From the NCBI RefSeq assembly GCF_011045035.1, contig NZ_JAALAA010000030.1, positions 1-48,988 on the forward strand: a DNA stretch of 48,988 bases, given 5' to 3'. This document shows positions 23,687 to 30,499 of this stretch, piece by piece. This DNA is from Nocardioides turkmenicus. Lineage in GTDB: Bacteria; Actinomycetota; Actinomycetes; Propionibacteriales; Nocardioidaceae. The first letter of the stretch is position 1; every line of letters begins with the position of its first letter. Made by a program: the position numbers and the translations under genes. The notes under the pieces were generated by a model. The model was not told the DNA's origin, did no database searches, and saw only the letters and a list, made by a program, of their open reading frames with translations.

Positions 23687-24733
23687 TCAGCCCAGCGTGG
23701 CCGTGTCGATGACGAAGCGGTAGCGCACGTCGGAAGCCAGGACCCGGGCGTACGCCTCGTTGATCTGGTCCGCCGAGATCACCTCGACGTCGGCGCCGAT
23801 GCCGTGCTCGGCGCAGAAGTCGAGCATCTCCTGGGTCAGCGCGATGCCGCCGATCATCGAGCCCGCGAAGTTGCGGCGGCCCGCGAGCAGCGAGAACACG
23901 TTGACGCTCAGCGGCTCGGCCGGGGCGCCGACGTTCACCAGGGTGCCGTCCACGGCGAGCAGCCCGAGGTAGTCGTCGACCGGGATCGGGGCGCTGACCG
24001 TGTTGACGATCAGGTCGAAGCTGTTCTTCAGCGTCTCGAACGTCGCCGGGTCGGAGGTGGCGTAGTAGTGGTCGGCGCCGAGACGCAGGCCGTCCTCCTG
24101 CTTCTTCAGCGACTGCGAGAGCACGGTGACCTCGGCGCCCATCGCGTGGGCGATCTTGACGCCCATGTGGCCGAGGCCGCCGAGCCCGACGACGGCGACC
24201 TTCTTGCCGGGGCCTGCGCCCCACCGCTTCAGCGGAGCGTACGTCGTGATGCCGGCGCACAGCAGCGGCGTGGCCGCCGCGGGGTCGAGGCCCTCCGGCA
24301 CCTTGAGCGCGAAGTGCGCGTCGACGACGACGTGGGTGGAGTAGCCACCCTGGGTGAAGGTGCCGTCGCGGTCCTTCGCGGCGTACGTCCCGACCCCGCC
24401 GCCGGGCGTCGAGCAGTGCTGCTCGTCGCCGTTGCGGCAGTTGTCGCACTCGCGGCACGAGTTCACGAAGCAGCCGACGCCGACGCGGTCGCCGACCTTG
24501 TGCTCGGTGACGGCGGCGCCGACCTCGGTGACGCGGCCGACGATCTCGTGGCCGGGGACGACCGGGAACGGCTGCGGCCCCCAGTCGCCGTTGACGGTGT
24601 GGATGTCGGAGTGGCAGATGCCGGCGTACTCGATCGCGATCAGGACGTCGTTCTCACCGACCGCGCGGCGCTCGATGGTGATGGGGGCCAGCGGCTCGCC
24701 GGCGGAGGGGGCTGCGTACGCGTTGACGCGCAA
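23687..24733 (-). CDS. Zinc-dependent NAD(P) alcohol dehydrogenase
   Basis: 348 residues from TTG 24733, supported by AGGAGA five bases upstream. Catalytic zinc ligands are Cys40-His41 (AGICHSD) and His62-Glu63 (PGHEIVG); the structural zinc site is C93, C96, C99, C107. The Rossmann motif is VVGLGGLGHMGVKIAHAMGA. It belongs to the YahK/cinnamyl-alcohol dehydrogenase-like branch that reduces aldehydes with NADPH. It is the second gene after a MerR regulator, 29 bp apart, so probably induced by an aldehyde or other electrophile. Confidence 0.92.
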   Translation of the reverse strand: MRVNAYAAPSAGEPLAPITIERRAVGENDVLIAIEYAGICHSDIHTVNGDWGPQPFPVVPGHEIVGRVTEVGAAVTEHKVGDRVGVGCFVNSCRECDNCRNGDEQHCSTPGGGVGTYAAKDRDGTFTQGGYSTHVVVDAHFALKVPEGLDPAAATPLLCAGITTYAPLKRWGAGPGKKVAVVGLGGLGHMGVKIAHAMGAEVTVLSQSLKKQEDGLRLGADHYYATSDPATFETLKNSFDLIVNTVSAPIPVDDYLGLLAVDGTLVNVGAPAEPLSVNVFSLLAGRRNFAGSMIGGIALTQEMLDFCAEHGIGADVEVISADQINEAYARVLASDVRYRFVIDTATLG

Positions 24734-24762
24734 AGCGATCTCCTTGGATCTGAGGAAGTGGG

Positions 24763-25218
24763 TTACTTGAGGCGGTCGCGGATCTGGTCCGCCAGCGCGA
24801 GTGACTGCTCGCCGAGCTCGTCGGCACGCTCCTGGTCGCCCGCCGAGACGGCACGCCAGTAGTCGACCTTGATCCCGACGTACCTGCGTCGCATCGCGAG
24901 CGTCTCCGCCTCGCGGGCGAGGCGCTCGGCGTGCTGGGCGAGCAGGTCGACCTGCTCGTCGGCACCGTCGCGGCCGAGGCGGACGTTGGAGACGTACGTC
25001 CTCATGTCGTCGATCGAGAGGCCGATCGCGGCGAGACAGGCGATGCCGGTCAGCTTGTCCAGGTCGGACTCGTCGTAGACCCGGTGGCCGCTGCTCGCGC
25101 CGCGGCTGACCGGCTCGATCAGCCCGATCGTCTCGTAGTAGCGCAGCGTGCTGGCCGGCAGTCCGGTCAGTGTCGCCACCTCCCGGATCGTGTAGGTCCG
25201 AGTCGTCGATGCAGTCAC
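24763..25218 (-). CDS. MerR family regulator of the alcohol dehydrogenase operon
   Basis: 151 residues from GTG 25218. The winged HTH is complete: YTIREVATLTGLPASTLRYY, then SGHRVYDESDLDKL. A dimerisation helix follows (DEQVDLLAQHAERLAREAE region). No Cys cluster typical of metal sensors is present, so it is more like aldehyde/electrophile-responsive members. It is transcribed with the adh gene. An 18-bp perfect palindrome lies in its own promoter between -35 and -10 elements. Confidence 0.9.
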   Translation of the reverse strand: MTASTTRTYTIREVATLTGLPASTLRYYETIGLIEPVSRGASSGHRVYDESDLDKLTGIACLAAIGLSIDDMRTYVSNVRLGRDGADEQVDLLAQHAERLAREAETLAMRRRYVGIKVDYWRAVSAGDQERADELGEQSLALADQIRDRLK

Positions 25219-25234
25219 GTCAATGACGCTAAGA

Positions 25235-25252
25235 ACTTCAAGTACTTGAAGT
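25235..25252 (-). promoter_or_regulatory. MerR operator-promoter: 18-bp perfect palindrome
   Basis: ACTTCAAGTACTTGAAGT is a perfect palindrome. On the minus strand TTGACT (-35) overlaps its left end, followed by an 18-bp spacer and TAGCGT (-10), the long-spacer layout of MerR-activated promoters. It ends 16 bp before the merR start. Confidence 0.85.
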
Positions 25253-25381
25253 CAAAGGGCAGATTTGTCGATTTATCCATCGTCCTGCCGGCGTTCTGAG
25301 GTGTGACTTCGACCGCGAGATGAAGCGCTGTGACGGTGTCGTGCGAGACACTGCTACGCCCCGACGACGAAAGGCTCGGCG

Positions 25382-25855
25382 ATGTCAGTGAGTGATCTGA
25401 CTGCTCCTGAGGTGGTTCGACAAGAACAGCTCTTCGAGCAGATCGCCATCCGTCTCCCCGACGAGGTCGACGGCGACTGGACGACGCTCGTCTTCAACCA
25501 CCGCAACCTCTCGAGTCTCTGCGACGGCCGCATCGACATCCATCGACCAGGTGGCTACATCGACTACTCCTTGCCTCCGGACGTGGTCGTCCCGTCGATC
25601 GACGAGCTCAGGCGGGTCATGTACCGGCCCGGGCGGGGCACCTGGTTCTCCGGGCAATGGACCGTCACCAACATCGACGGCAACGGGGAGAAGATCTCGG
25701 CCAACGCCTCGTTCAACCGCGACGACGAGCCCTTGTGGCGCCGCACCGTGCACGCTGAGATGTACGCCCACGACCTCGAAGCCTTTCCGCGCGACGAGGA
25801 GAGCACCCCTGACTGGCTACGTCAGAAGATTGCTGAGGCGCGAAGTGGGTCCTAG
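25382..25855 (+). CDS. YezG-like (DUF600) immunity-type protein, orphan
   Basis: 157 residues. The pattern fits the YezG immunity family of polymorphic toxin systems: an N-terminal helix (EQLFEQIAIRLPDEVDGDW), strands around TTLVFNHRN, then RRVMYRPGRGTWFSGQWTV and a polar strand segment (GEKISANASFN), ending with DEESTPDWLR. No toxin gene is beside it in this window, so it is an orphan immunity gene or a stand-alone relative. Cytosolic. The family call is by pattern, not by a search. Confidence 0.6.
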   Translation: MSVSDLTAPEVVRQEQLFEQIAIRLPDEVDGDWTTLVFNHRNLSSLCDGRIDIHRPGGYIDYSLPPDVVVPSIDELRRVMYRPGRGTWFSGQWTVTNIDGNGEKISANASFNRDDEPLWRRTVHAEMYAHDLEAFPRDEESTPDWLRQKIAEARSGS

Positions 25856-25934
25856 GCGCGACCCAGATTGCAGGATTCACCGATCCGGCGTGGCCATGCC
25901 ACACCTTGGTGCGTAAGTGAGAGGCTGACGATAG

Positions 25935-25962
25935 GCAAGTGAGAGGATGTCGTCTCACTTGC
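25935..25962. promoter_or_regulatory. VapB45-type operator palindrome
   Basis: GCAAGTGAGA (25935-25944), an 8-nt centre, then TCTCACTTGC (25953-25962): perfect 10-bp arms. A further half-site AAGTGAGAGG at 25915 repeats the one at 25937 exactly 22 bp away (two helical turns). It lies 36 bp before the antitoxin start. Confidence 0.8.
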
Positions 25963-25997
25963 GTTCACTCGATCCTCTCCAGTACGGGAGGTCCACC

Positions 25998-26657
25998 ATG
26001 ACTGCCGACATCTACACCACACCACTGCTGACTGCGCGCGAGACCGCGCGTTACCTTGGCATGCCCGAATCGACTCTGGACAACTGGTTGCTTCCTCGTG
26101 GTTCTGCGCCGCTGGTGCACGCTGTCAAGCCGGAGAAGCGCGGGTGGCCTCGGGTGCCGTTCGTTGGAGTCATTGAGGCGTACGTTCTTCGCGCACTCCG
26201 AGATGCAGGTATGACCCTGGCCGCCATCGACAAGGCGGCGGCGATCGTGCGCAAGGAGTTCGACGACCCGTATGCCTTGGCGCGGCGACGAATCGCGACC
26301 GACGGCGTGAATCTGTTTGTCAAGCTTGCCGATGAGTCGCTTGTGCGCGCGCATGATGAACAGCGCGCAATCCCCGAAGTACTACGCGACCACCTGCGTT
26401 TCATCGAGTGGGCGACTGACGACACGCCGGCCAGACTCCATCTGCGAACGTTCCCCAAGACCGCCGACGTCATCATCGATCCACGTTTCGGATGGGGTGC
26501 CCCAGTGCTGGAGTCGACAAAGATCCGTGTGGCAGACATCGTCGGGCTTTGGAAGACCGGAGAGGCGATGACCGACGTTGCCGATGAGTACGACCTGGAC
26601 GTGCGCGTAGTTGAAGACATCATCCGAGCCGCGACCCCGGCCACCGCAGCGGCCTGA
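25998..26657 (+). CDS. vapB45: VapB45-like antitoxin (HTH plus DUF433)
   Basis: 219 residues from ATG 25998, with GGGAGG upstream. A MerR-like HTH lies at the N-terminus (LLTARETARYLGMPESTLDN) and a DUF433 domain at the C-terminus (DPRFGWGAPVLESTKIRV, then DVADEYDLDVRVVEDIIRA). This two-domain layout and size match the VapB45 antitoxin of Mycobacterium tuberculosis (Rv2018). It should bind and neutralise the PIN-like toxin encoded next, and repress the operon by binding the upstream palindrome. The gene overlaps the toxin gene by 47 bp. Confidence 0.85.
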   Translation: MTADIYTTPLLTARETARYLGMPESTLDNWLLPRGSAPLVHAVKPEKRGWPRVPFVGVIEAYVLRALRDAGMTLAAIDKAAAIVRKEFDDPYALARRRIATDGVNLFVKLADESLVRAHDEQRAIPEVLRDHLRFIEWATDDTPARLHLRTFPKTADVIIDPRFGWGAPVLESTKIRVADIVGLWKTGEAMTDVADEYDLDVRVVEDIIRAATPATAAA

Positions 26658-27030
26658 GTTCTTCCTGGACCGCGGCCTCGGGCGCCGCACCGCTGCTGCG
26701 CTGCGCGATGCCGGCATCATCCTCCACCTGGTAGCCGACGTCTACCACGACGACGCCGACAACGTGCCCGACGAGGTCTGGATCGCAGAGGGGTGTCGGC
26801 GAGGATGGGTGATGCTCACAAAGGATCAGCGGATCCGCTACCGGCGAACTGAGCTTGAAGCGCTCCAAACGGGCCACATCTTCTGCCTCGCCAACGGCAA
26901 TTTGCCGATTAGTCAAGCGGTCCATGCGTTCGTCACAGCACTACCGGCCATCGAACGGGCTGTCGCTCGCAGCGAACGCGGCTTCTGGAAGGTTTACACC
27001 GACGGGGAACTCAAGCAGACCTGGCCGTGA
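26611..27030 (+). CDS. vapC45: VapC45-like PIN-type toxin
   Basis: 139 residues. The TTG at 26611 is the only start before the conserved core and overlaps the antitoxin gene. The PIN-like fold shows the acidic residues expected in the active site: FFLDRGLGRRT with the first Asp, PDEVWIAEGCRRGWV and MLTKDQRIRYR. The C-terminus (GFWKVYTDGELKQTW) is typical of this subfamily, which is related to Mut7-C/DUF5615 rather than the classic VapC. Likely an RNase held inactive by the upstream protein. Confidence 0.85.
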   Translation: MKTSSEPRPRPPQRPEFFLDRGLGRRTAAALRDAGIILHLVADVYHDDADNVPDEVWIAEGCRRGWVMLTKDQRIRYRRTELEALQTGHIFCLANGNLPISQAVHAFVTALPAIERAVARSERGFWKVYTDGELKQTWP

Positions 27031-27137
27031 CCGGCCGATAGAGCATGTGCCCGGTCATCCCCCCCCGATCAGCGATCTTGCACCGTCTGAAGGCCTCGGT
27101 CGGGGCCGTCGAAAAAGGTCAGAACTTCCGCTTGACC

Positions 27138-27152
27138 TTGACCCTGCGTCAA
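27138..27152. promoter_or_regulatory. Candidate MerR-type dyad before the efflux operon
   Basis: TTGAC, 5 nt, GTCAA forms an inverted repeat; TTGACC just upstream (27132-27137) may be the -35 element. It sits 18 bp before the ATP-binding protein start. The downstream MerR protein is the obvious candidate to bind it. Confidence 0.55.
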
Positions 27153-27170
27153 CCCTCGACGCTGTTCGAC

Positions 27171-27968
27171 ATGAACCCGACACCAGCCATCCAGATTGCC
27201 GGACTGACCAAGTCCTACGGCGACGTACACGTCCTCCAGGGCGTCGACCTGACCGTCGAGAAGGGCAGCATCTTCGCCCTCCTCGGGTCCAACGGCGCCG
27301 GCAAGACCACGACCGTGAAGATCCTGACGACGCTCCTCAAGGCGGATGACGGCACGGCGACGGTCAACGGCTACGACGTCACGAGCCAGGCTCAGGACGT
27401 ACGCGGCTCGATCAGCCTCACCGGCCAGTTCGCCGCCGTGGACGAGATCCTGACCGGTCGCGAGAACCTCATCCTGGTCGCCAAGCTGCTCCGCCAGCAG
27501 AACCCGGGTGCGGTCGCCGACGACCTCCTCGCCCGGTTCTCGCTCACCGAGGCCGGCAACCGCCGGGTCGCGACGTACTCCGGTGGTATGCGCCGCCGGA
27601 TCGACATCGCGATGAGCCTCATCGGCAACCCGCCGGTGATCTTCCTCGACGAGCCGACCACCGGGCTCGACCCGGAGGCGCGGATCGAGGTCTGGCAGGC
27701 GGTCAAGGAGCTCGCCGACAGCGGCACGACCGTGCTGCTCACCACCCAGTACCTCGAGGAGGCCGAGCAGCTCGCCGACCGGATCGCGATCCTCCACGAG
27801 GGCCGCATCATCGCGAACGGCACCCTCGCCGAGCTCAAGGCGATGTTCCCGCCGGCCAAGCAGGAGTACATCGAGAAGCAGCCGACCCTCGAGGAGATCT
27901 TCCTCGCCATCACCAGCAAGTCCAACGGCACGTCCGCCGACACCAACAACGTCAAGGAGTCACGATGA
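27171..27968 (+). CDS. ABC transporter ATP-binding protein, DrrA (daunorubicin resistance) family
   Basis: 265 residues from ATG 27171; in-frame codons upstream to 27045 lie within the operator and are not coding. Walker A GSNGAGKTT (39-47), signature YSGGM (136-140), Walker B VIFLDEPTTGLDP (156-168) and the switch His replaced by Gln in LLTTQYLEEAEQLADRI, as usual in this family. The C-terminal helix carries the DrrA-type extension (PTLEEIFLAIT). It pairs with the permease gene, which starts inside its stop (ATGA), to form an exporter for hydrophobic drugs. Confidence 0.93.
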   Translation: MNPTPAIQIAGLTKSYGDVHVLQGVDLTVEKGSIFALLGSNGAGKTTTVKILTTLLKADDGTATVNGYDVTSQAQDVRGSISLTGQFAAVDEILTGRENLILVAKLLRQQNPGAVADDLLARFSLTEAGNRRVATYSGGMRRRIDIAMSLIGNPPVIFLDEPTTGLDPEARIEVWQAVKELADSGTTVLLTTQYLEEAEQLADRIAILHEGRIIANGTLAELKAMFPPAKQEYIEKQPTLEEIFLAITSKSNGTSADTNNVKESR

Positions 27969-28729
27969 CCACCCGATTCTTCGGCGACACCGCCGTCCTG
28001 CTCGGCCGCTCCCTGCGTCACATCGGCCGCAGCCCCGACACCATCGTCACCACGGCGATCACCCCGATCGCGATGATGCTCATGTTCGTGTACGTCTTCG
28101 GCGGCGCGATCGACACCGGCTCCCACGAGAGCTATGTCAGCTATCAGCTACCTGGCATCCTGTTGATCACCATCGCCTCCGGCATCGCCTACACCGCCTA
28201 CCGTCTGTTCCAGGACAAGAACAGCGGCATGTTCGACCGGTTCCAGTCGATGCCGATCGCGCGGTCTGCGGTGCTGTGGGGTCACGTGCTGACCTCGGTC
28301 GTCGCCAACATGATCTCGCTGGTCGTGGTGGTGCTCGTCGCCCTGCTGATGGGCTTCCGCACCGGTGCGAGCGTGCTCGACTGGCTGGCGGTCGTCGGCA
28401 TCCTGGCGCTGTTCACCCTCGCGCTGACCTGGCTCGCGGTGATCCCTGGGCTGACGGCCGGCACGGTCGAGGGAGCCAGCGCGTTCTCCTACCCGCTGAT
28501 CTTCCTGCCCTTCCTCAGCTCGGCGTTCGTGCCGACCGACACGATGCCCGGCCCGGTGCGAGCCTTCGCCGAGCACCAGCCGGTCACCTCGATCGTCGAC
28601 TCCATCCGGGCGATCTTCTCCGGTCAGGAGCTGGGCAACGAGCTGTGGATCGCACTGGCCTGGTGCGTCGGCCTCCTGGTCGTCGCGTACGTCCTGGCCA
28701 CCGCTGCCTACCGCCGCAAGTTCGCCTAA
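27965..28729 (+). CDS. ABC-2 type permease, DrrB family
   Basis: 254 residues with six membrane helices. N-terminal polar segment SLRHIGRSPDTIVTTAITPI, then a helix, and the conserved YRLFQDKNSGMFDRFQSMPIAR-type loop (in part DRFQSMPIARSA) of ABC-2 exporters. The later loop FVPTDTMPGPVRAFAEHQPV is a strong DrrB signature. It is translationally coupled to the ATP-binding gene and is followed by a MerR gene 41 bp on, so all three are likely one operon. Confidence 0.92.
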   Translation: MTTRFFGDTAVLLGRSLRHIGRSPDTIVTTAITPIAMMLMFVYVFGGAIDTGSHESYVSYQLPGILLITIASGIAYTAYRLFQDKNSGMFDRFQSMPIARSAVLWGHVLTSVVANMISLVVVVLVALLMGFRTGASVLDWLAVVGILALFTLALTWLAVIPGLTAGTVEGASAFSYPLIFLPFLSSAFVPTDTMPGPVRAFAEHQPVTSIVDSIRAIFSGQELGNELWIALAWCVGLLVVAYVLATAAYRRKFA

Positions 28730-28770
28730 ACCGCGAGACAAACCCGGGCGTTCCCGCCACTATTCGGAGA

Positions 28771-29550
28771 ATGCTCACGATCAGCCAGCTGGCGTCGTAC
28801 GCCGGTGTCACCGTCAGGGCCGTTCGTCACTACCACGCCAAAGGGCTGCTGGTGGAGCCGGAGCGAGACCACTCGGGATACCGACGCTACGACGCCGCTG
28901 CGGTGGTCGACCTGATCAAGATCCGCATCCTCGCCGACGCCGGCGTCCCGCTCTCCCGTGTCAAGGAGCTGCTGGCCGCCGGCGACGACGATTTCAAGAA
29001 GGCCGTCGCCGAGATCGACAAGCGCCTCCGGCTCGAGATCCGCGAGCGGCAGAGCCACCGCGAGCGCATCGCCCGCCTCGTCCACGGTGACGGCCTCGCC
29101 CTTCCGCCCGAGGCGGTCGCCTACCTGGAGCGGATGCGGGAGCTCGGCATCTCGGAGCGGATCATCAGGGGCGAGCGCGACGCCTGGATCCTCGTCGCGG
29201 CCCAGCAGCCGCAGAGCATGGACGCCTTCATCCGCAACAAGGTCGGCCAGCTCGACGACCCCTCGGTCGTGGAGACCTATCGCGAGCTGGAGGCCATGCT
29301 CGACTGGGAGCCCGGCGACCCCCGTCTGGAGACCATCGCCGACCAGATCGTCGCCCAGATGGACGCGGTGTCCGACGAGGACTGGGCCGCCTACGTCGAC
29401 GGCGACCAGGCCATGCCCGACGAGCTCGCCGCCCTGCTCGACTCCATGTTCGTCGAACAGGTCCCCGTCGCCCGCGACCTCATGCGCCTGGTCGAGAAGC
29501 GCGGCTACACCGGCTGGACCAAGCTCGAGCGGATCGAGGCGCGGGGCTGA
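28771..29550 (+). CDS. MerR family regulator of the efflux operon
   Basis: 259 residues from ATG 28771 (CGGAGA immediately before). HTH: LTISQLASYAGVTVRAVRHY and SGYRRYDAAAVVDLIKI. A long C-terminal effector region (about 80-259) resembles TipA/multidrug-type ligand domains in being helical and acidic, but no named domain is certain. It likely senses the exported compound and activates the drrAB promoter. Confidence 0.88.
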   Translation: MLTISQLASYAGVTVRAVRHYHAKGLLVEPERDHSGYRRYDAAAVVDLIKIRILADAGVPLSRVKELLAAGDDDFKKAVAEIDKRLRLEIRERQSHRERIARLVHGDGLALPPEAVAYLERMRELGISERIIRGERDAWILVAAQQPQSMDAFIRNKVGQLDDPSVVETYRELEAMLDWEPGDPRLETIADQIVAQMDAVSDEDWAAYVDGDQAMPDELAALLDSMFVEQVPVARDLMRLVEKRGYTGWTKLERIEARG

Positions 29551-29578
29551 TCTGCAATCAAAGGGTTGCAAGTTGAGG

Positions 29579-29610
29579 GTTGAAGTGCAACACTGTGGTT
29601 GCAGTTCAAT
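29579..29610. promoter_or_regulatory. ArsR-type operator repeats
   Basis: GTTGAAGTGCAAC (29579-29591) and GTTGCAGTTCAAT (29598-29610) share the dyad GTTG, 5 nt, CAAY and start 19 bp apart. A weaker third copy lies at 29564-29576. They precede the SRPBCC-ArsR pair by 17 bp. Confidence 0.75.
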
Positions 29611-29626
29611 CATCCGAGGAGGACCC

Positions 29627-30106
29627 ATGGTTCACACCACCGAAGAGCTCGCCGAGCTCGACAGCATCAGCCGTCAGATCGACATCCAGGCCAGCGCCGA
29701 GAAGGTGTGGTCCCTGATCACCCGCCCGGGCTGGTACGTCAACGACGGCACCGTCCTCGACGAGCAGGACACGCGTGTCGAGACCGCCGACGACGGCACC
29801 GAGATCGCGGTCGTCACCCACCCGACGATGGGCGAGTTCCGCTTCCGCACGGTCGAGCTGGACGAGCCGCGCTACGCCGCCTTCCGCTGGCTCGGCACCC
29901 CTTATCGCGACGTCACCGAAGGCACCCTGGTGGAGTTCTGGATCGAGGACAACCCCGCCGGCGGAGTGACGCTCAAGGTCCTGGAGAGTGGCTTCTCCAC
30001 CCTGTCCGACGACCCCGCGGTCTGGCTCAAGGAGCGCGAGGGCAACGACAACGGCTGGGCCATGGAGCTCGAGGCCGCCAAGACATACGTCGAGGCCCTG
30101 GCGTGA
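29627..30106 (+). CDS. SRPBCC (AHSA1-like) domain protein
   Basis: 159 residues from ATG 29627, with GAGGAGGA upstream. The fold is clear: ISRQIDIQASAEKVWSLITRPGWYVND in segments, RTVELDEPRYAAFRW, then VTLKVLESGF and a final helix AMELEAAKTYVEAL. AHSA1-like proteins are often encoded with an ArsR regulator, as here: the ArsR GTG start overlaps the stop of this gene. Ligand unknown; cytosolic. Confidence 0.88.
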   Translation: MVHTTEELAELDSISRQIDIQASAEKVWSLITRPGWYVNDGTVLDEQDTRVETADDGTEIAVVTHPTMGEFRFRTVELDEPRYAAFRWLGTPYRDVTEGTLVEFWIEDNPAGGVTLKVLESGFSTLSDDPAVWLKEREGNDNGWAMELEAAKTYVEALA

Positions 30107-30438
30107 CCACCACGCCCACGCTCCCCGAGATGTGCGCGGCCCTGGGCGACCAGACCCGCTGGGACATCCTCACCCGGCTGGGGCAGGAGACCATGTCCGC
30201 CTCCGCCCTGGCCAGGGTGCTCCCGGTCAGCCGTCAGGCGATCGTCAAGCATCTCGACGTACTCTCCGAGGCCGGCCTCGTCACCGCCGAGCGCCGCGGC
30301 CGCGAGATCGTCTACGCCGCCCTCGGCTCCCGCCTCAACGCCCTCGCCCACGAGCTCGACCGCATCGGCAACGCCTGGGACACCAGGCTCCGCGCCCTCA
30401 AGTCGCTTGCCGAGGCGACGGACGACGGACGCCGTTGA
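30103..30438 (+). CDS. ArsR family transcriptional regulator
   Basis: 111 residues from GTG 30103, overlapping the SRPBCC stop (GTGA), so translation is coupled. Winged HTH: LGDQTRWDILTRLG, then LPVSRQAIVKHLDVLSEAGLV and a RRGREIVYAA wing. No metal-binding Cys pair is present in the recognition helix, so it is not a metal sensor. It likely represses its own operon through the dyads at 29579-29610. Confidence 0.9.
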   Translation: MTTTPTLPEMCAALGDQTRWDILTRLGQETMSASALARVLPVSRQAIVKHLDVLSEAGLVTAERRGREIVYAALGSRLNALAHELDRIGNAWDTRLRALKSLAEATDDGRR

Positions 30439-30499
30439 GGCAGGCGACGTTGGCGGCATACCGATGTCTCGCCAGCTCCAGGAAGCCGGAACGCCGAGC

